Shown here one piece after another: positions 48,456 through 58,320 of a stretch of 64,000 nt of DNA. Position 1 is the stretch's first letter. Each line of letters begins with the position of its first letter. The notes under the pieces were generated by a model that ran no database searches, was not told where the DNA came from, and saw only the letters and a program-made list of their open reading frames with translations. The stretch lies in the NCBI GenBank assembly GCA_963725645.1, contig CAVRZD010000006.1, positions 1,240,001 through 1,304,000 of the forward strand, given 5' to 3'. Source of the stretch: JALYZC01 sp963725645 (GTDB taxonomy: Bacteria; Actinomycetota; Thermoleophilia; Solirubrobacterales; Solirubrobacteraceae). The translations under genes were made by a program, and so were the position numbers.

Positions 48456-49457
48456 ATGGAAGCCGGAAGCTTTCCCGCGCCCGACGGCCGCTCGGTTCTG
48501 AAGCGGTCGTCGGGCGCCCGGCTTCCGGACGTCATCCTCCAGTGGGGGGTGACCCTGCTGTCGGTCGCGATCCTCCTGCTGATCGCGTACTTCTTCCTGA
48601 AGCTGATCGACGAGTCGACGACGGTGTTCGACAAGTTCGGCGTCTTCGGCTTCACCTTCGACAACGACTGGGACGTCTCCAGGTCGATCTACGGCGCCCT
48701 GCCGCTGGTCGTGGGGACGCTGATCACGTCGGCGATCGCGCTCGTCATCGGTGTGCCGATCGCGGTGGCGACCGCGCTCTACATCACCGAGCTGTGCCCG
48801 CGTCGGTTCCGCTCGCCGCTCACGGTGCTGGTCGAGCTGCTCGCCGCCGTGCCCTCGGTCGTCTACGGGCTGTGGGCGTTCGTCGTGATCGTCCCGTTTC
48901 TGCTCCCGGCCGAGCAGTGGGTCGCCGACACCTTCAGCTTCATACCCTTCGTCGGGGGCCAGGCCGCCGGGCCGAACTACTTCATCGCCGGGCTCGTCCT
49001 GGCGATCATGATCCTGCCGATCGTCTCGGCGATCACGCGCGAGGTCATGTCGACTGTCCCGCCGGATCACAAGGAGGCGGCTCTGGCCCTGGGCGCCACG
49101 CGCTGGGAGATGATCCGCACCGCGATCCTCCCGTACTCGCGGGCCGGGATCTCGGGCGCCGCGATGCTCGGCCTGGGCCGGGCGATCGGCGAGACCATCG
49201 CCGTCACGATCGTGATCGGAAACGCGCCGAAGATCGGGGAATCGATCTTCTCCCAGGGCTACACGCTCGCGGCCGTGATCGCCAACGAGTTCGGCGAGGC
49301 GGCGTCCAATCCGCTGCACCGCTCGGCGCTGATCGCCGCCGGCCTCGTGCTCTTCGTCCTGACGCTGTTCGTGAACCTGATCGCCCGCTTCTACGTCCTG
49401 CGCGCAGAGCGCGGGGGGCGGGTGACGCGCACCGTCGCGCCGGGGATGGGCGAGTGA
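48456..49457 (+). CDS. pstC: Phosphate ABC transporter permease PstC
   Basis: 333 residues with six membrane helices. Permease signatures are LLAAVPSVVYGLWAF, the EAA-type loop EAALALGATRWEMIRTAILP and GRAIGETIAVTIVIG. It forms the channel together with PstA. It starts 5 bases after pstS and ends in a GTGA overlap with pstA. Confidence 0.96.
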   Translation: MEAGSFPAPDGRSVLKRSSGARLPDVILQWGVTLLSVAILLLIAYFFLKLIDESTTVFDKFGVFGFTFDNDWDVSRSIYGALPLVVGTLITSAIALVIGVPIAVATALYITELCPRRFRSPLTVLVELLAAVPSVVYGLWAFVVIVPFLLPAEQWVADTFSFIPFVGGQAAGPNYFIAGLVLAIMILPIVSAITREVMSTVPPDHKEAALALGATRWEMIRTAILPYSRAGISGAAMLGLGRAIGETIAVTIVIGNAPKIGESIFSQGYTLAAVIANEFGEAASNPLHRSALIAAGLVLFVLTLFVNLIARFYVLRAERGGRVTRTVAPGMGE

Positions 49458-50331
49458 GCGACCAGGCCGCACCGGTGCTCCCGCGGGTCTCCCCCCGCCG
49501 CCGGCGCACGGACAAATTCATGCGCGGCCTGCTCGGCGCCGCCACGGGCGTGGCGATCGTCCCGCTCGTGCTGGTGATCTTCTACCTGATCCAGAAGGGC
49601 CTGGGCAGCTGGAGCCTCGACTTCTTCACCACCGACCCCTCCGGCAAGTTCTTCGGCGACCCGGGCGGCGTGAAGAGCGCGATCCTCGGGACGATCGAGA
49701 TGGTCGCGCTCGCCACCGTGATCGCCGTGCCGATCGGGCTCGGGGTGGCGATCTACCTCGTCGAGTACGGCAAGCGCGGGCCGTTCGCCCAGGTCGTGCG
49801 CTACTTCATCGACGTGATGACCGGCGTGCCCTCGATCGTCTTCGGCCTGTTCATCTACATCACGCTGGTGCTCGCCGGGACGGGCGGCACCGCGTTCGCC
49901 GGCTGGAAGGGATCGGCCGCCCTCGCCCTGCTGATGCTGCCGATCGTCACGCGCGCCGGCGAGGTCGTCCTCACCCTCGTGCCCGACTCCTTGCGCGAGG
50001 GCGCGATGGCGCTAGGGGCCCCGCGCTGGCGCGTCGTCTTCCGGATCGTGCTGCCCACGGCCCTGCCGGGGCTGATCACGGGCATGCTGCTCGCGGTCGC
50101 CCGCGCGGCCGGTGAGACGGCGCCGCTGATCTTCACGGCCACGATCGTGAAGGGCAGCTCGCTCGATCTCAACGGCCCGATGAACTCGCTGCCCGCCCAG
50201 ATCTTCTCCGACGTCGGCCAGGCGCAGGACCGCCTGGTCGCGCGCGCATGGGGGGCCGCGCTGACGTTGGTGCTCATGATCCTTATCCTCACCACCCTGG
50301 CTCGGGTGGTTTCACGAAGGAGCCGCCTGGC

Positions 50332-50335
<4 letters not shown>
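49454..50335 (+). CDS. pstA: Phosphate ABC transporter permease PstA
   Basis: 293 residues with six membrane helices. DVMTGVPSIVFGLFIY and the EAA-type loop REGAMALGAPRWRVVFRIVLP are characteristic, followed by ARAAGETAPLIFTA. The GTG start overlaps the pstC stop, and the stop overlaps the pstB ATG (ATGA). Confidence 0.96.
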
Positions 50336-51243
<908 letters not shown>

Positions 51244-51251
51244 CAGGCGGC

Positions 51252-51935
51252 ATGGCCGAGCAGACGCGCTCGCAGTTCCACGACCACCTACAGGAGCTCG
51301 AGACCCAGGCCCTCGGCGGCCTCGACATGGTCGTCAGCACGCTCGATCGCGCGTTAGAGGCCCTCGAGCACCAGGACGTTGAGCTCGCTTCGATGGTGAT
51401 CGCCGACGACGACCGCATCGACGGGCGCTACCTCGAGGTGCACCAGGGGATCCTGTCGCTGCTGGCGACGGAAGCGCCGGTGGCGACCGACCTGCGGGTC
51501 GTCGCGGCGCTGTTGCACGTGATCAAGCACATCGAGCGCATGGGCGACCAGTGCGTGAACATCGCCAAGCTGATCCCCCTTTCCGGCCACGACCCGCCGA
51601 CCGACGAGCAGATCATCGCGACGCTCGACCGCATGGGCACGCTGGTGCGCTCCCAGGTCGCGCAGGCCAAGCAGTGCTTCGCGCTGCGCGACGCCGCGCT
51701 GGCCGAGGACCTGGTGCGCCAGGACGCCGAGATCAACCGGCTCAACCGCGCGATCTTCGCCCGCGCGGTGGAGATCGGCGACGACCTGGACCGGCGCGAG
51801 TGGGCCGCCTACATGATGCTCGTGGCGCGGGCGCTGGAGCGCATCGGCGACAACGCAGTCGACATCGGGGAGCAGACGGCGTTCGTCGTCACCGGGTTGT
51901 TCCGCGAGTTCTCCGACGCCTCGCGCATCTCGTAG
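51252..51935 (+). CDS. phoU: Phosphate signalling protein PhoU
   Basis: 227 residues, two three-helix repeats. Metal-binding signatures are VIADDDRIDGRYLEVH and LVRQDAEINRLNRAIF, with HVIKHIERMGDQCVNIA and LVARALERIGDNAVDIGE closing the repeats. PhoU shuts down Pst transport and Pho signalling when phosphate is plentiful. It is the last gene of the pst operon; the next gene has its own -10 box. Confidence 0.96.
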   Translation: MAEQTRSQFHDHLQELETQALGGLDMVVSTLDRALEALEHQDVELASMVIADDDRIDGRYLEVHQGILSLLATEAPVATDLRVVAALLHVIKHIERMGDQCVNIAKLIPLSGHDPPTDEQIIATLDRMGTLVRSQVAQAKQCFALRDAALAEDLVRQDAEINRLNRAIFARAVEIGDDLDRREWAAYMMLVARALERIGDNAVDIGEQTAFVVTGLFREFSDASRIS

Positions 51936-51936
51936 C

Positions 51937-51942
51937 TAGGTT
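51937..51942 (+). promoter_or_regulatory. -10 box of the first mannosyltransferase gene
   Basis: TAGGTT ends 8 bases before the ATG at 51951, giving the gene a promoter separate from phoU. Confidence 0.45.
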
Positions 51943-51950
51943 GCCGCGCC

Positions 51951-53240
51951 ATGCGCGCGCGTTTGCCTGCGGCCGGAGCCGCCGCCGGGTTCGGGCTGCT
52001 GCTCGTCTGCTCCGCGCTGATCGCCGGCGGCGCGGCGGCACGGCCCTCGAGTCAGGTCCCGGCGTCGCGGCACGGCTTCCCCGATTGGCTGCGGGGGCCG
52101 TGGCGCCTGCTGGGGGCCTCGGGTCTGACCTCGCAGCGCTTCGCGCTGCTGCTGCTCGGCGTGACGGTGGGGTATCTCGTGGTGCTCGGCTGCGCGGGAG
52201 CCGTGCGGGCTCGCTGGGCGATCGCGGGCATCGGGGCCGTGCACCTCGTGTTCCTGCTCGCACCGCCGCTGCTGTCCGGGGACGTGTTCGCCTACCTCCA
52301 GTACGCGCGCGTGTGGACGGTCCACGGGCTCAACCCGTACGCCGACGAGCCGACTCGCATCGCCGGCGACCTCGCCTTCCGCTTCTCCTCCGAGCACCGG
52401 ATCACCAGCCCGTACGGGCCGCTCTGGACCTTCGTCTCCGACGCGGTCGCCGCCTTCGGGGTGCAGGCGGGCCTGTGGCTCTCGAAGGCGCTCGCGGCGC
52501 TCGCCTCGCTCGGGGTCGTCGCGCTGGTCTGGCGCGCGGCGGCCGGCGCCGGCCGCGACCCCGTCGCGCCGGCGCTGCTCGTGGGCCTCAACCCGCTGGT
52601 GGTGCTCTACGCCGTCGGCGGCGCGCACAACGACCTCCTGATGATGCTGCTCGCGGTCGCCGGGGCCGTGCTCCTCACCGCGCCGCGGGTTCCGCGCCCG
52701 GCGCTCGGCGGTGCCGCGCTCGCCGCCGCGGCGGCGGTGAAGGCCTCGGCGGGGCTGCTCCTGCCGTTCGCGCTCGTCGGCACCCGCGGAGCGCGCCGGT
52801 GGCGAGCGCTCGCGGGGATGCTCGCGGTCGCCGCCGTCGTATTGCTCGCCGCGTTGCTCGCCTTCGGCGGGGATGCCCTCAACCTCGTCGACGTGCTCGG
52901 CACCGAGCAGCAGCGGCGTGCGCTCAACAGCGTGCCGCGCGCCGCCTCACGGGTGCTCGGCTCCCACGGCCTGTCGGAGGGCGTGCGCGTCGCCTTCGCG
53001 GTCGCGTTCGGCGCGGTGGCCGTCGGCCTGCTGCTGTGGGTCCGCCGCGGCGCCGACTGGGTCACCGCCGCGGGCTGGGCCACCCTGGCGCTGCTGCTGT
53101 CCACCGCCTGGCTGCTGCCGTGGTACGGCGCCTGGCTGATGCCCCTGGCCGCGCTGTCGAGCGACCGTCGGCTGCGCCTCGCCGCGATCGCGTTCACCGC
53201 GGTCTACCTCGCGACGAAGATCCTTCCCAACCTGGGCTGA
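51951..53240 (+). CDS. MptB-like polyprenol-phosphate-mannose-dependent GT-C mannosyltransferase (copy 1)
   Basis: 429 residues with about ten to twelve membrane helices. GT-C features are LLSGDVFAYLQYARVWTVHG with the catalytic-type Asp after helix 2, NPYADEPTR, and TSPYGPLWTF; GLNPLVVLYAVGGAHNDLL is shared with its paralogue at 55950. Proteins of this type (MptA/MptB, DUF2029) add alpha-linked mannose to lipid-bound glycans outside the membrane. The acceptor here is unknown. It follows phoU by 15 bases and ends immediately before the convergent DJ-1 gene. Confidence 0.87.
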   Translation: MRARLPAAGAAAGFGLLLVCSALIAGGAAARPSSQVPASRHGFPDWLRGPWRLLGASGLTSQRFALLLLGVTVGYLVVLGCAGAVRARWAIAGIGAVHLVFLLAPPLLSGDVFAYLQYARVWTVHGLNPYADEPTRIAGDLAFRFSSEHRITSPYGPLWTFVSDAVAAFGVQAGLWLSKALAALASLGVVALVWRAAAGAGRDPVAPALLVGLNPLVVLYAVGGAHNDLLMMLLAVAGAVLLTAPRVPRPALGGAALAAAAAVKASAGLLLPFALVGTRGARRWRALAGMLAVAAVVLLAALLAFGGDALNLVDVLGTEQQRRALNSVPRAASRVLGSHGLSEGVRVAFAVAFGAVAVGLLLWVRRGADWVTAAGWATLALLLSTAWLLPWYGAWLMPLAALSSDRRLRLAAIAFTAVYLATKILPNLG

Positions 53241-53828
53241 TCAGACCGACTGATACGCCCGGTACTCCATGACTGTGGCGATGCGCTCCCGCGCCTCCTC
53301 GCCCCACAGCCAGTCGACCAGGTACAGGCCGAGGTCGAGCGCCGACGTCACGCCGGCGGCGGTCACCACGTTGCCTTCGGCCACGATCCGCTGGTCGGTC
53401 ACGACCTCCTTGCACCAGGGCGCGAGCAGTTCGTGCGCGAGGTGGTGGGTGGTGGCGCGCTTGCCCTTGAGATGGCCGGCCGCGCCGAGCAGGAGCGAGC
53501 CGGTGCACGCGCTGGCCAGCGGCTTGTTGGAGGGCCAGCCCTTGAGGTAGTCGACGAAGCGGCCGTCGTGCATCAGCGACCGCGTCCCGACCCCGCCCGG
53601 CACGTAGAGCAGGTCGAACTGCTTGAGCTCCTCGAACACGCCGTCCGGGATGAACGTCAACCCGGTCTCGTCCACGATCGACTGCTTCGTTCCGATCACG
53701 CGGCAGGTCACCTCGCGGTCGATCTGCATCGGCGCGATCCGGCGCAGCGCGTCGTAGACGGCGATGAGGTCCAACGCCGTCATGCCGGGGAAGGCGAGGA
53801 ACGCGACGCGCTTGACGAGGACGCTCAC
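53241..53828 (-). CDS. DJ-1/PfpI family protein (isonitrile-hydratase-like)
   Basis: 195 residues. The nucleophile elbow with the reactive cysteine is PLASACTGSLLLGAAG, preceded by FLAFPGMTALDLIAVYDAL and LLYVPGGVGTRSL, as in isonitrile hydratase InhA and related GATase1-like proteins. RATTHHLAHELL is the usual following block. The GTG at 53828 overlaps the stop of the DCC1-type gene (GTGA), so it is coupled to it. The substrate is unknown. Confidence 0.88.
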   Translation of the reverse strand: MSVLVKRVAFLAFPGMTALDLIAVYDALRRIAPMQIDREVTCRVIGTKQSIVDETGLTFIPDGVFEELKQFDLLYVPGGVGTRSLMHDGRFVDYLKGWPSNKPLASACTGSLLLGAAGHLKGKRATTHHLAHELLAPWCKEVVTDQRIVAEGNVVTAAGVTSALDLGLYLVDWLWGEEARERIATVMEYRAYQSV

Positions 53829-54301
53829 GACGCGCAGGGCGCCGTGGCGGCGTCCGGTCCGGCGCGGCCCGCGCCGGCGCGGTCGTCGAAGATCACCGAG
53901 CCCGGGGCGCTGCGCGCGCGGATCGCCGCGGTCGCGCGGCGCTTCGCGGCGGCGGACACGAACCGCCCCGGCACGGCGCGGTGGCCCGCGACGAGCCGGT
54001 ACGCCCAGCCGGTCAGCGGCAGGAGCGCGCGCATCGCGGCCGCGGGCACGCGTCCGCCGGGCAGCAGCCGCACGATCGGCGGCAGTGCCGGGCCGGCGGA
54101 GTACAGACGGCCGTCGGGGAAGGCGGCGTGCCAGGAGGCCAGGCAGGCGGCGGGGTCGAGGCGCGCCAGCAGCGCCTCGCCCTCGGCGTCCTGGATCGCC
54201 ACCGGGCGCAGGCGGTGCCGACGGTCCCACGCGAGCACGCGGGCCATGGCCCAGCGGCAGAACCCGCAGTCCACGTCGTAGAGGACGATCGCCGACTCCA
54301 T
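53825..54301 (-). CDS. DCC1-like thiol-disulfide oxidoreductase family protein (DUF393)
   Basis: 158 residues. The family signature is at the N-terminus, LYDVDCGFCRWAMARVLAWD, with the CxxC redox pair. DUF393 proteins often sit next to HTTM proteins, as here, with the HTTM gene 44 bases upstream. A role in redox handling for a membrane enzyme is possible but not shown. It is coupled to the following DJ-1 gene. A -10 box (TAGAAT) lies 10 bases before its ATG. Confidence 0.88.
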   Translation of the reverse strand: MESAIVLYDVDCGFCRWAMARVLAWDRRHRLRPVAIQDAEGEALLARLDPAACLASWHAAFPDGRLYSAGPALPPIVRLLPGGRVPAAAMRALLPLTGWAYRLVAGHRAVPGRFVSAAAKRRATAAIRARSAPGSVIFDDRAGAGRAGPDAATAPCAS

Positions 54302-54311
54302 CGTGCGGCGA

Positions 54312-54317
54312 ATTCTA
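54312..54317 (-). promoter_or_regulatory. -10 box of the DCC1-type gene
   Basis: TAGAAT on the minus strand ends 10 bases before the ATG at 54301. Confidence 0.35.
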
Positions 54318-54345
54318 AAGGCGGCCGGTTCGCGAGCCTGAACGG

Positions 54346-55320
54346 TTACGTGCGGGCGGCCGCGGGGCGCAATCGTGCGCGCGCCTGGCTGCGGCGTTTG
54401 AGCCGGTCCGCGATCCACGCCCAGTTGACGTACACGATGATCACCGTCGAGGCCATCGCGACGTAGTTGAGGTGCATCGTCGCGTAGATGCCGGCGTGCA
54501 TCGACACCACGCCCGGGACGTACAACCAGCGCGACACGGGCCACAGGAGCGCGAGCGGGAACGTGCACTCGAGCACCAGCGTGCCCCACGCGAACAGGTG
54601 CGACAGCAGCGGGTGGTCGGCGATGAACAGGCCGAGGGAGTTGCCGTTCTGGGAGTCCGAGGCCGTGTAGAGCACCCAGCGCAGGTTGTCGCCGGAGGCC
54701 CAGTCCAGGCCCGTGTACTGCAGCTTGTGCAGGCCCGTGAGGCAGTAGGTGACGGCGATGAGCATCATCGCCGTGCGCACGGGCCAGCCGTAGTGCACCG
54801 ACGTGTCCGGCGGTGGTGGCTCGCCGGACTCCCGGCTTCGCCGGCGGGCCCGCCAGGCGTCCACCGACCACACGTCGGAGTGGCGTGCGGGAATCAGGAT
54901 GAACATGCACAGAAGCAGCAGGACGTCGTTGTGCACCACCTTCCCCTGGCTGGTGAGGAACCCGTTGAGGAAGACGGCGGCGACCCAGGCGATCGGCAGC
55001 GCGATGCGGCCCCGGAGCCCGGCGGCGGCGCAGACTGCCGCGATCACGCACACGATCAGGGCGAGCAGCAGCACCCCGCGCGAGGGCATGTGGTCGAACA
55101 GCTTCGCCCACGACAGGGGGCGGAACAGCGAGCCCTCCTGCTGGGACAGGTCGAGGTAGAGGTTGGGGCGCAGGCCGACGCGCAGGGCGAGCAGGGCGCA
55201 GAGGCCGATGCGGACCGCGGCCAGCGTCCGTGCCGAGCCGGGCTGGAAGAGCCAGCGATCGGGGCGCAGGACGCCGAGGTCGAGCCGGAAGTAGTCGCGG
55301 CTGATCCCGAGCCTAGACAC
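54346..55320 (-). CDS. HTTM-domain membrane protein (vitamin K-dependent carboxylase-like)
   Basis: 324 residues with at least seven membrane helices. The HTTM pattern shows in ARTLAAVRIGLCALLALRV, NDVLLLLCMFILIPARHSD, TYCLTGLHKLQYTG and the helix pair near the end (YATMHLNYVAMAS). HTTM proteins are related to gamma-glutamyl carboxylase, but the bacterial ones are mostly uncharacterised. The GTG start overlaps the end of the upstream gene by 8 bases, and a DUF393 gene follows, so the three probably form one unit. Confidence 0.88.
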   Translation of the reverse strand: MSRLGISRDYFRLDLGVLRPDRWLFQPGSARTLAAVRIGLCALLALRVGLRPNLYLDLSQQEGSLFRPLSWAKLFDHMPSRGVLLLALIVCVIAAVCAAAGLRGRIALPIAWVAAVFLNGFLTSQGKVVHNDVLLLLCMFILIPARHSDVWSVDAWRARRRSRESGEPPPPDTSVHYGWPVRTAMMLIAVTYCLTGLHKLQYTGLDWASGDNLRWVLYTASDSQNGNSLGLFIADHPLLSHLFAWGTLVLECTFPLALLWPVSRWLYVPGVVSMHAGIYATMHLNYVAMASTVIIVYVNWAWIADRLKRRSQARARLRPAAART

Positions 55321-55858
55321 GCCGGGCCCCCCTGCCGTCCGCGCACACGTAGAACAGGGTGCGGGTGGCCGCCGGCGGGTGGCGGCGGTTGCGGTGGCGG
55401 CGCAGGTTCACGTGGGTGCGGTAGATCCGCACGCCCGCCACCGGCACGCCGAACCCGCGCACGCGGCCGGCCCAGGCCTGGCACACCGCGTCCTTACGCT
55501 GCGGGGAGAGCTTCCCGTAGGTCTGCATGATCAACGGGAGGTGCCGGTCCGCGCGCGGGAACCGGGCGAAGTCGATCTTCGTCTCGCGCCCGCGCGCGTC
55601 GAACGTGAAGGCGCGCCAGCCGTACAGGTCGGCGCGGCGCGGATGCGAGAACAGCCGCCAGCCGGTCAGCGGCCAGGCCTCGATCGCGAAGACCCCGCAG
55701 ATCAGGAAGGCGATCAGGTAGATCGCGACGAAGCCGCGCGCGAACGGACCGACGCGCTCGCGGTCGGTGTGCGCGGGGGGGCCGGGCGGCGGCTCCTGCG
55801 GCGGCTGGTCCCGCTGGGCCGGCGCCTCGACCGGGCTCGTGGACTGGGCGTCGGGCAT
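55313..55858 (-). CDS. Membrane-anchored hypothetical protein upstream of the HTTM gene
   Basis: 181 residues. A Pro/Gln-rich cytoplasmic start is followed by one membrane helix (FVAIYLIAFLICGVFAIEAW) and an outer domain with SHPRRADLYGWRAFTFDARG and a basic C-terminus with VNLRRHRNRRHP. No family symbol is known, but proteins of this size and shape often precede HTTM genes. Expression is probably joint with the HTTM and DCC1-type genes. It diverges from the second mannosyltransferase gene. Confidence 0.75.
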   Translation of the reverse strand: MPDAQSTSPVEAPAQRDQPPQEPPPGPPAHTDRERVGPFARGFVAIYLIAFLICGVFAIEAWPLTGWRLFSHPRRADLYGWRAFTFDARGRETKIDFARFPRADRHLPLIMQTYGKLSPQRKDAVCQAWAGRVRGFGVPVAGVRIYRTHVNLRRHRNRRHPPAATRTLFYVCADGRGARRV

Positions 55859-55949
55859 CGCGGTGCGTTCGGAGCGTGGAGGGCGCTCCGGGCAGGGCAG
55901 TGTAGTGGCGCCGCCGGGGGGCCGGTCATCAGCAAGAATCCCGGATCCC

Positions 55950-57311
55950 GTGGCCGTAGTCCGCGCCATCAGCCTCAGCAGCGCCCCCGCCGCGGCCCCC
56001 GCCGCGGCCGAGCGCCCGCGCCCGCGCGTCGCCGCGGACGTGCGCCGCCGGATCGCGGGCACCACCGCGCTCGTCGCCATGGTGCTGGCGGGCCTCGCCA
56101 TGGTCGTGACCGCCGCGGGCGGGGCGGACGGGAAGATCGTCAACGCGAGCCAGGCCGGCTTCCCCGGCTGGATGGCGGGCGCCTTCGGCGAGTTCGGCGC
56201 GAGCCCGTCGAAGGTGCGCTTCTACGTGCTCCTGCTCGTGATGGCCGCGTGCTACTTCGTCGTGCTGGGGTGCGTCCGGTCGGTGTCCGTGCGCTTCGCG
56301 GTCGGCGCGATCGTCGTGCTGCACCTGCTGTTCCTGCTCGCGCCGCCGCTGCTGTCCAAGGACATCTTCAACTACATCCAGTACGCCCGGCTCGGCGCCG
56401 TCCACGACCTGAACCCCTACACGCACGGGATCGGAGCCGCGCCCTTCGACCAGGCGTACCCGTACACGTGTTGCCACCACTACGCCGACCCGTACGGCCC
56501 GCTGTTCACGCTCGGTACCTACGCGCTGGCGCCGCTCGGCGTACCCGCGATGCTGTGGTCGCTGAAGACCGCGGTGGCGCTGGCCGGCCTCGGCTGCGTG
56601 GCCCTGGTGTGGAAGGGCGCACGGCTGCAGGGCCGCGACCCGCTCGCCCCGGCGGTGCTGGTCGGGCTCAACCCGGTATGGCTGGTGCTGACAGTGGGCG
56701 GGGCGCACAACGACCTGCTGATGGAGCTGTTCGCGGTCGGAGGCATCGTCATGTGGCTGGCCGGCCGGCAGGCGGGGGGCGCCGCCACGCTGGTCGTGGG
56801 CCTGGCGACCAAGATCTCCTCGGCGGTCGTGCTGCCGTTCATGGTGCTCGGCTCGGACCGGCGACTGCGCGTGCTGATCGCCGCCGGCGCGACCGCGCTG
56901 GCGCTGTTCGCCCTCTGGCTGGGCGTGTTCGGCACCGGCGCCCTGCGCGGGTTCGGCGGCGCGATCGGCCAGCAACAGGAGCTGTTCTCGCAGCGCAGCA
57001 TCCCGCAGCAGCTCGGCGTGCTGTTCGACCTCGGGTCCCGGCCCCAGGGGATCCGCTTCCCGCTCACGGTCCTCCTGATCGGTTGGGTGCTGTGGCTCCT
57101 GTACCGGACCTGGAAGGGGGCGAACTGGATCGCCTGCGCCGGCTGGGCGACGTTCGGCGTGCTGGTCACCACCGCCTGGCTGCTGCCGTGGTACGTGTGC
57201 TGGCTGCTGCCCCTGGCCGCGCTGGGCGAGGACCGCCGGCTCCGCATCGCCGCCCTGGTCGCGACGCTGTACTTGATCTGGGCGCGCACGCCGGTGATCC
57301 TCGGCGGGTAG
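55950..57311 (+). CDS. MptB-like polyprenol-phosphate-mannose-dependent GT-C mannosyltransferase (copy 2)
   Basis: 453 residues, about twelve membrane helices. The GT-C signature LLSKDIFNYIQYARLGAVHD, NPYTHGIG and ADPYGPLFTLG correspond to those of copy 1, and LVGLNPVWLVLTVGGAHNDLLM is nearly the same. The insert with DQAYPYTCCHHY is specific to this copy. The two probably act one after the other, or on different acceptors, in building a mannose-containing envelope glycan. The GTG at 55950 is the likeliest start; earlier in-frame codons exist. Confidence 0.87.
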   Translation: MAVVRAISLSSAPAAAPAAAERPRPRVAADVRRRIAGTTALVAMVLAGLAMVVTAAGGADGKIVNASQAGFPGWMAGAFGEFGASPSKVRFYVLLLVMAACYFVVLGCVRSVSVRFAVGAIVVLHLLFLLAPPLLSKDIFNYIQYARLGAVHDLNPYTHGIGAAPFDQAYPYTCCHHYADPYGPLFTLGTYALAPLGVPAMLWSLKTAVALAGLGCVALVWKGARLQGRDPLAPAVLVGLNPVWLVLTVGGAHNDLLMELFAVGGIVMWLAGRQAGGAATLVVGLATKISSAVVLPFMVLGSDRRLRVLIAAGATALALFALWLGVFGTGALRGFGGAIGQQQELFSQRSIPQQLGVLFDLGSRPQGIRFPLTVLLIGWVLWLLYRTWKGANWIACAGWATFGVLVTTAWLLPWYVCWLLPLAALGEDRRLRIAALVATLYLIWARTPVILGG

Positions 57312-57433
57312 TCCCGCTCGTGACGCCAGCCACGTGATCTCGCGCGATTTGCGGACTGACCTGTGAAAAACCCGTAAAGCGGAGCGTGGGAGCTTGTACC
57401 CCTGTCCCGGATCGCACCTACACTTATCGCGCG
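57312..57433. other. Promoter region of the OmpR-type regulator
   Basis: 122 bases. TTGTAC (57394) and TACACT (57419-57424) are a possible -35/-10 pair with 19-base spacing. GTGAAA (57363) and GTAAAG (57374) read on the minus strand resemble two PHO-box units 11 bases apart, but in the opposite direction. Confidence 0.35.
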
Positions 57434-58288
57434 ATGACCGACTCGACCGCACCGGCGCAGGACGCCGCCGGCGACGGGCCGCAAGGCGCTCGCCAGAGCT
57501 CGTCCGCGATCCGGCTGGCCGTGATCGATGGCGACAGTGGCTTCCTCCAGGTCCTGACCAAGCGCCTGGACGGCGTCGGCTGGCAGTACCGCGTGCTCGC
57601 CAGTCCCGTCCCGCTGGACACCGTCGTGGCCATGCGGCTCAACGCGATCGTGATCGACCTCGCCGCGCTCGGTCCGCAGGCGTGGGGCTACCTCGAGCGG
57701 CTGTGCTCGATGCTTCCCGGCCTCGGTGTGGTCGTCTGCACCGGCCAGTCCACCGTCGCTCAGCGCGTGCGCGGGCTGCGGCTGGGCGCCGACGACTGGG
57801 TCACGAAGCCCTGCCACCCCGAGGAGCTGATCGCCCGCGTCGAGGCCGTCGTGCGCCGTCGCCGGCGCGCCGAGGCGCGCCAGGACGCCGCTCCCCTCGT
57901 CGTCGGGGAGGTGGAGATCCGGCCCGACCAGTACCAGGCCTTCGTCGGGGGTACGTCACTCGATCTCACGAGACGGGAGTTCGAGCTGATCCGCCTGCTC
58001 GCCGAGGCCGCCGGCCAGGTGCTCCAGCGCGAGGAGATCTACCAGCGCGTGTGGGGCTACGCGATGGCGCACGGCGATCGCTCGGTGGACGTGTTCGTGC
58101 GCAAGCTGCGCCAGAAGCTCGAGCGCTCGTCGCCGGGCTGGCGCTACATCCACACGCACTTCGGCATCGGGTACCGCTTCGCGCCCGAGTCGGTCGACGG
58201 CGTCGCCGACCGCGAGGCGGCCACCGCCACGCCCGAGTCGGCGCTCGGCGACGAGGCCGGCGCGGCCGACACCGAGCTCGTCTCCTAG
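57434..58288 (+). CDS. OmpR/PhoB-family response regulator
   Basis: 284 residues. A 25-residue disordered start precedes a receiver domain (LAVIDGDSGFLQVLTKRL, phosphoacceptor Asp in NAIVIDLAALG, Lys in DWVTKPCHPEEL) and a winged helix (LDLTRREFELIRLLAEA, HGDRSVDVFVRKLRQKLE, GIGYRFAPE). The receiver keeps the main residues but is divergent around the Asp. No histidine kinase is adjacent. It could be the phosphorylated partner of the receiver-less protein at 46919, whose DNA-binding domain is similar. Confidence 0.9.
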   Translation: MTDSTAPAQDAAGDGPQGARQSSSAIRLAVIDGDSGFLQVLTKRLDGVGWQYRVLASPVPLDTVVAMRLNAIVIDLAALGPQAWGYLERLCSMLPGLGVVVCTGQSTVAQRVRGLRLGADDWVTKPCHPEELIARVEAVVRRRRRAEARQDAAPLVVGEVEIRPDQYQAFVGGTSLDLTRREFELIRLLAEAAGQVLQREEIYQRVWGYAMAHGDRSVDVFVRKLRQKLERSSPGWRYIHTHFGIGYRFAPESVDGVADREAATATPESALGDEAGAADTELVS

Positions 58289-58308
58289 CGCCGCTCCCCG
58301 GCGCGGAT

Positions 58309-58314
58309 TAAGCT
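58309..58314 (+). promoter_or_regulatory. -10 box of the small membrane-protein gene (leaderless)
   Basis: TAAGCT, then GGACGC, then the GTG at 58321. Confidence 0.5.
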
Positions 58315-58320
58315 GGACGC

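Noticed and set aside
57363..57379. PHO-box-like repeat (reverse direction) before the response regulator
   Set aside because: Two units with one mismatch each, facing away from the gene, are too weak to list as a site.
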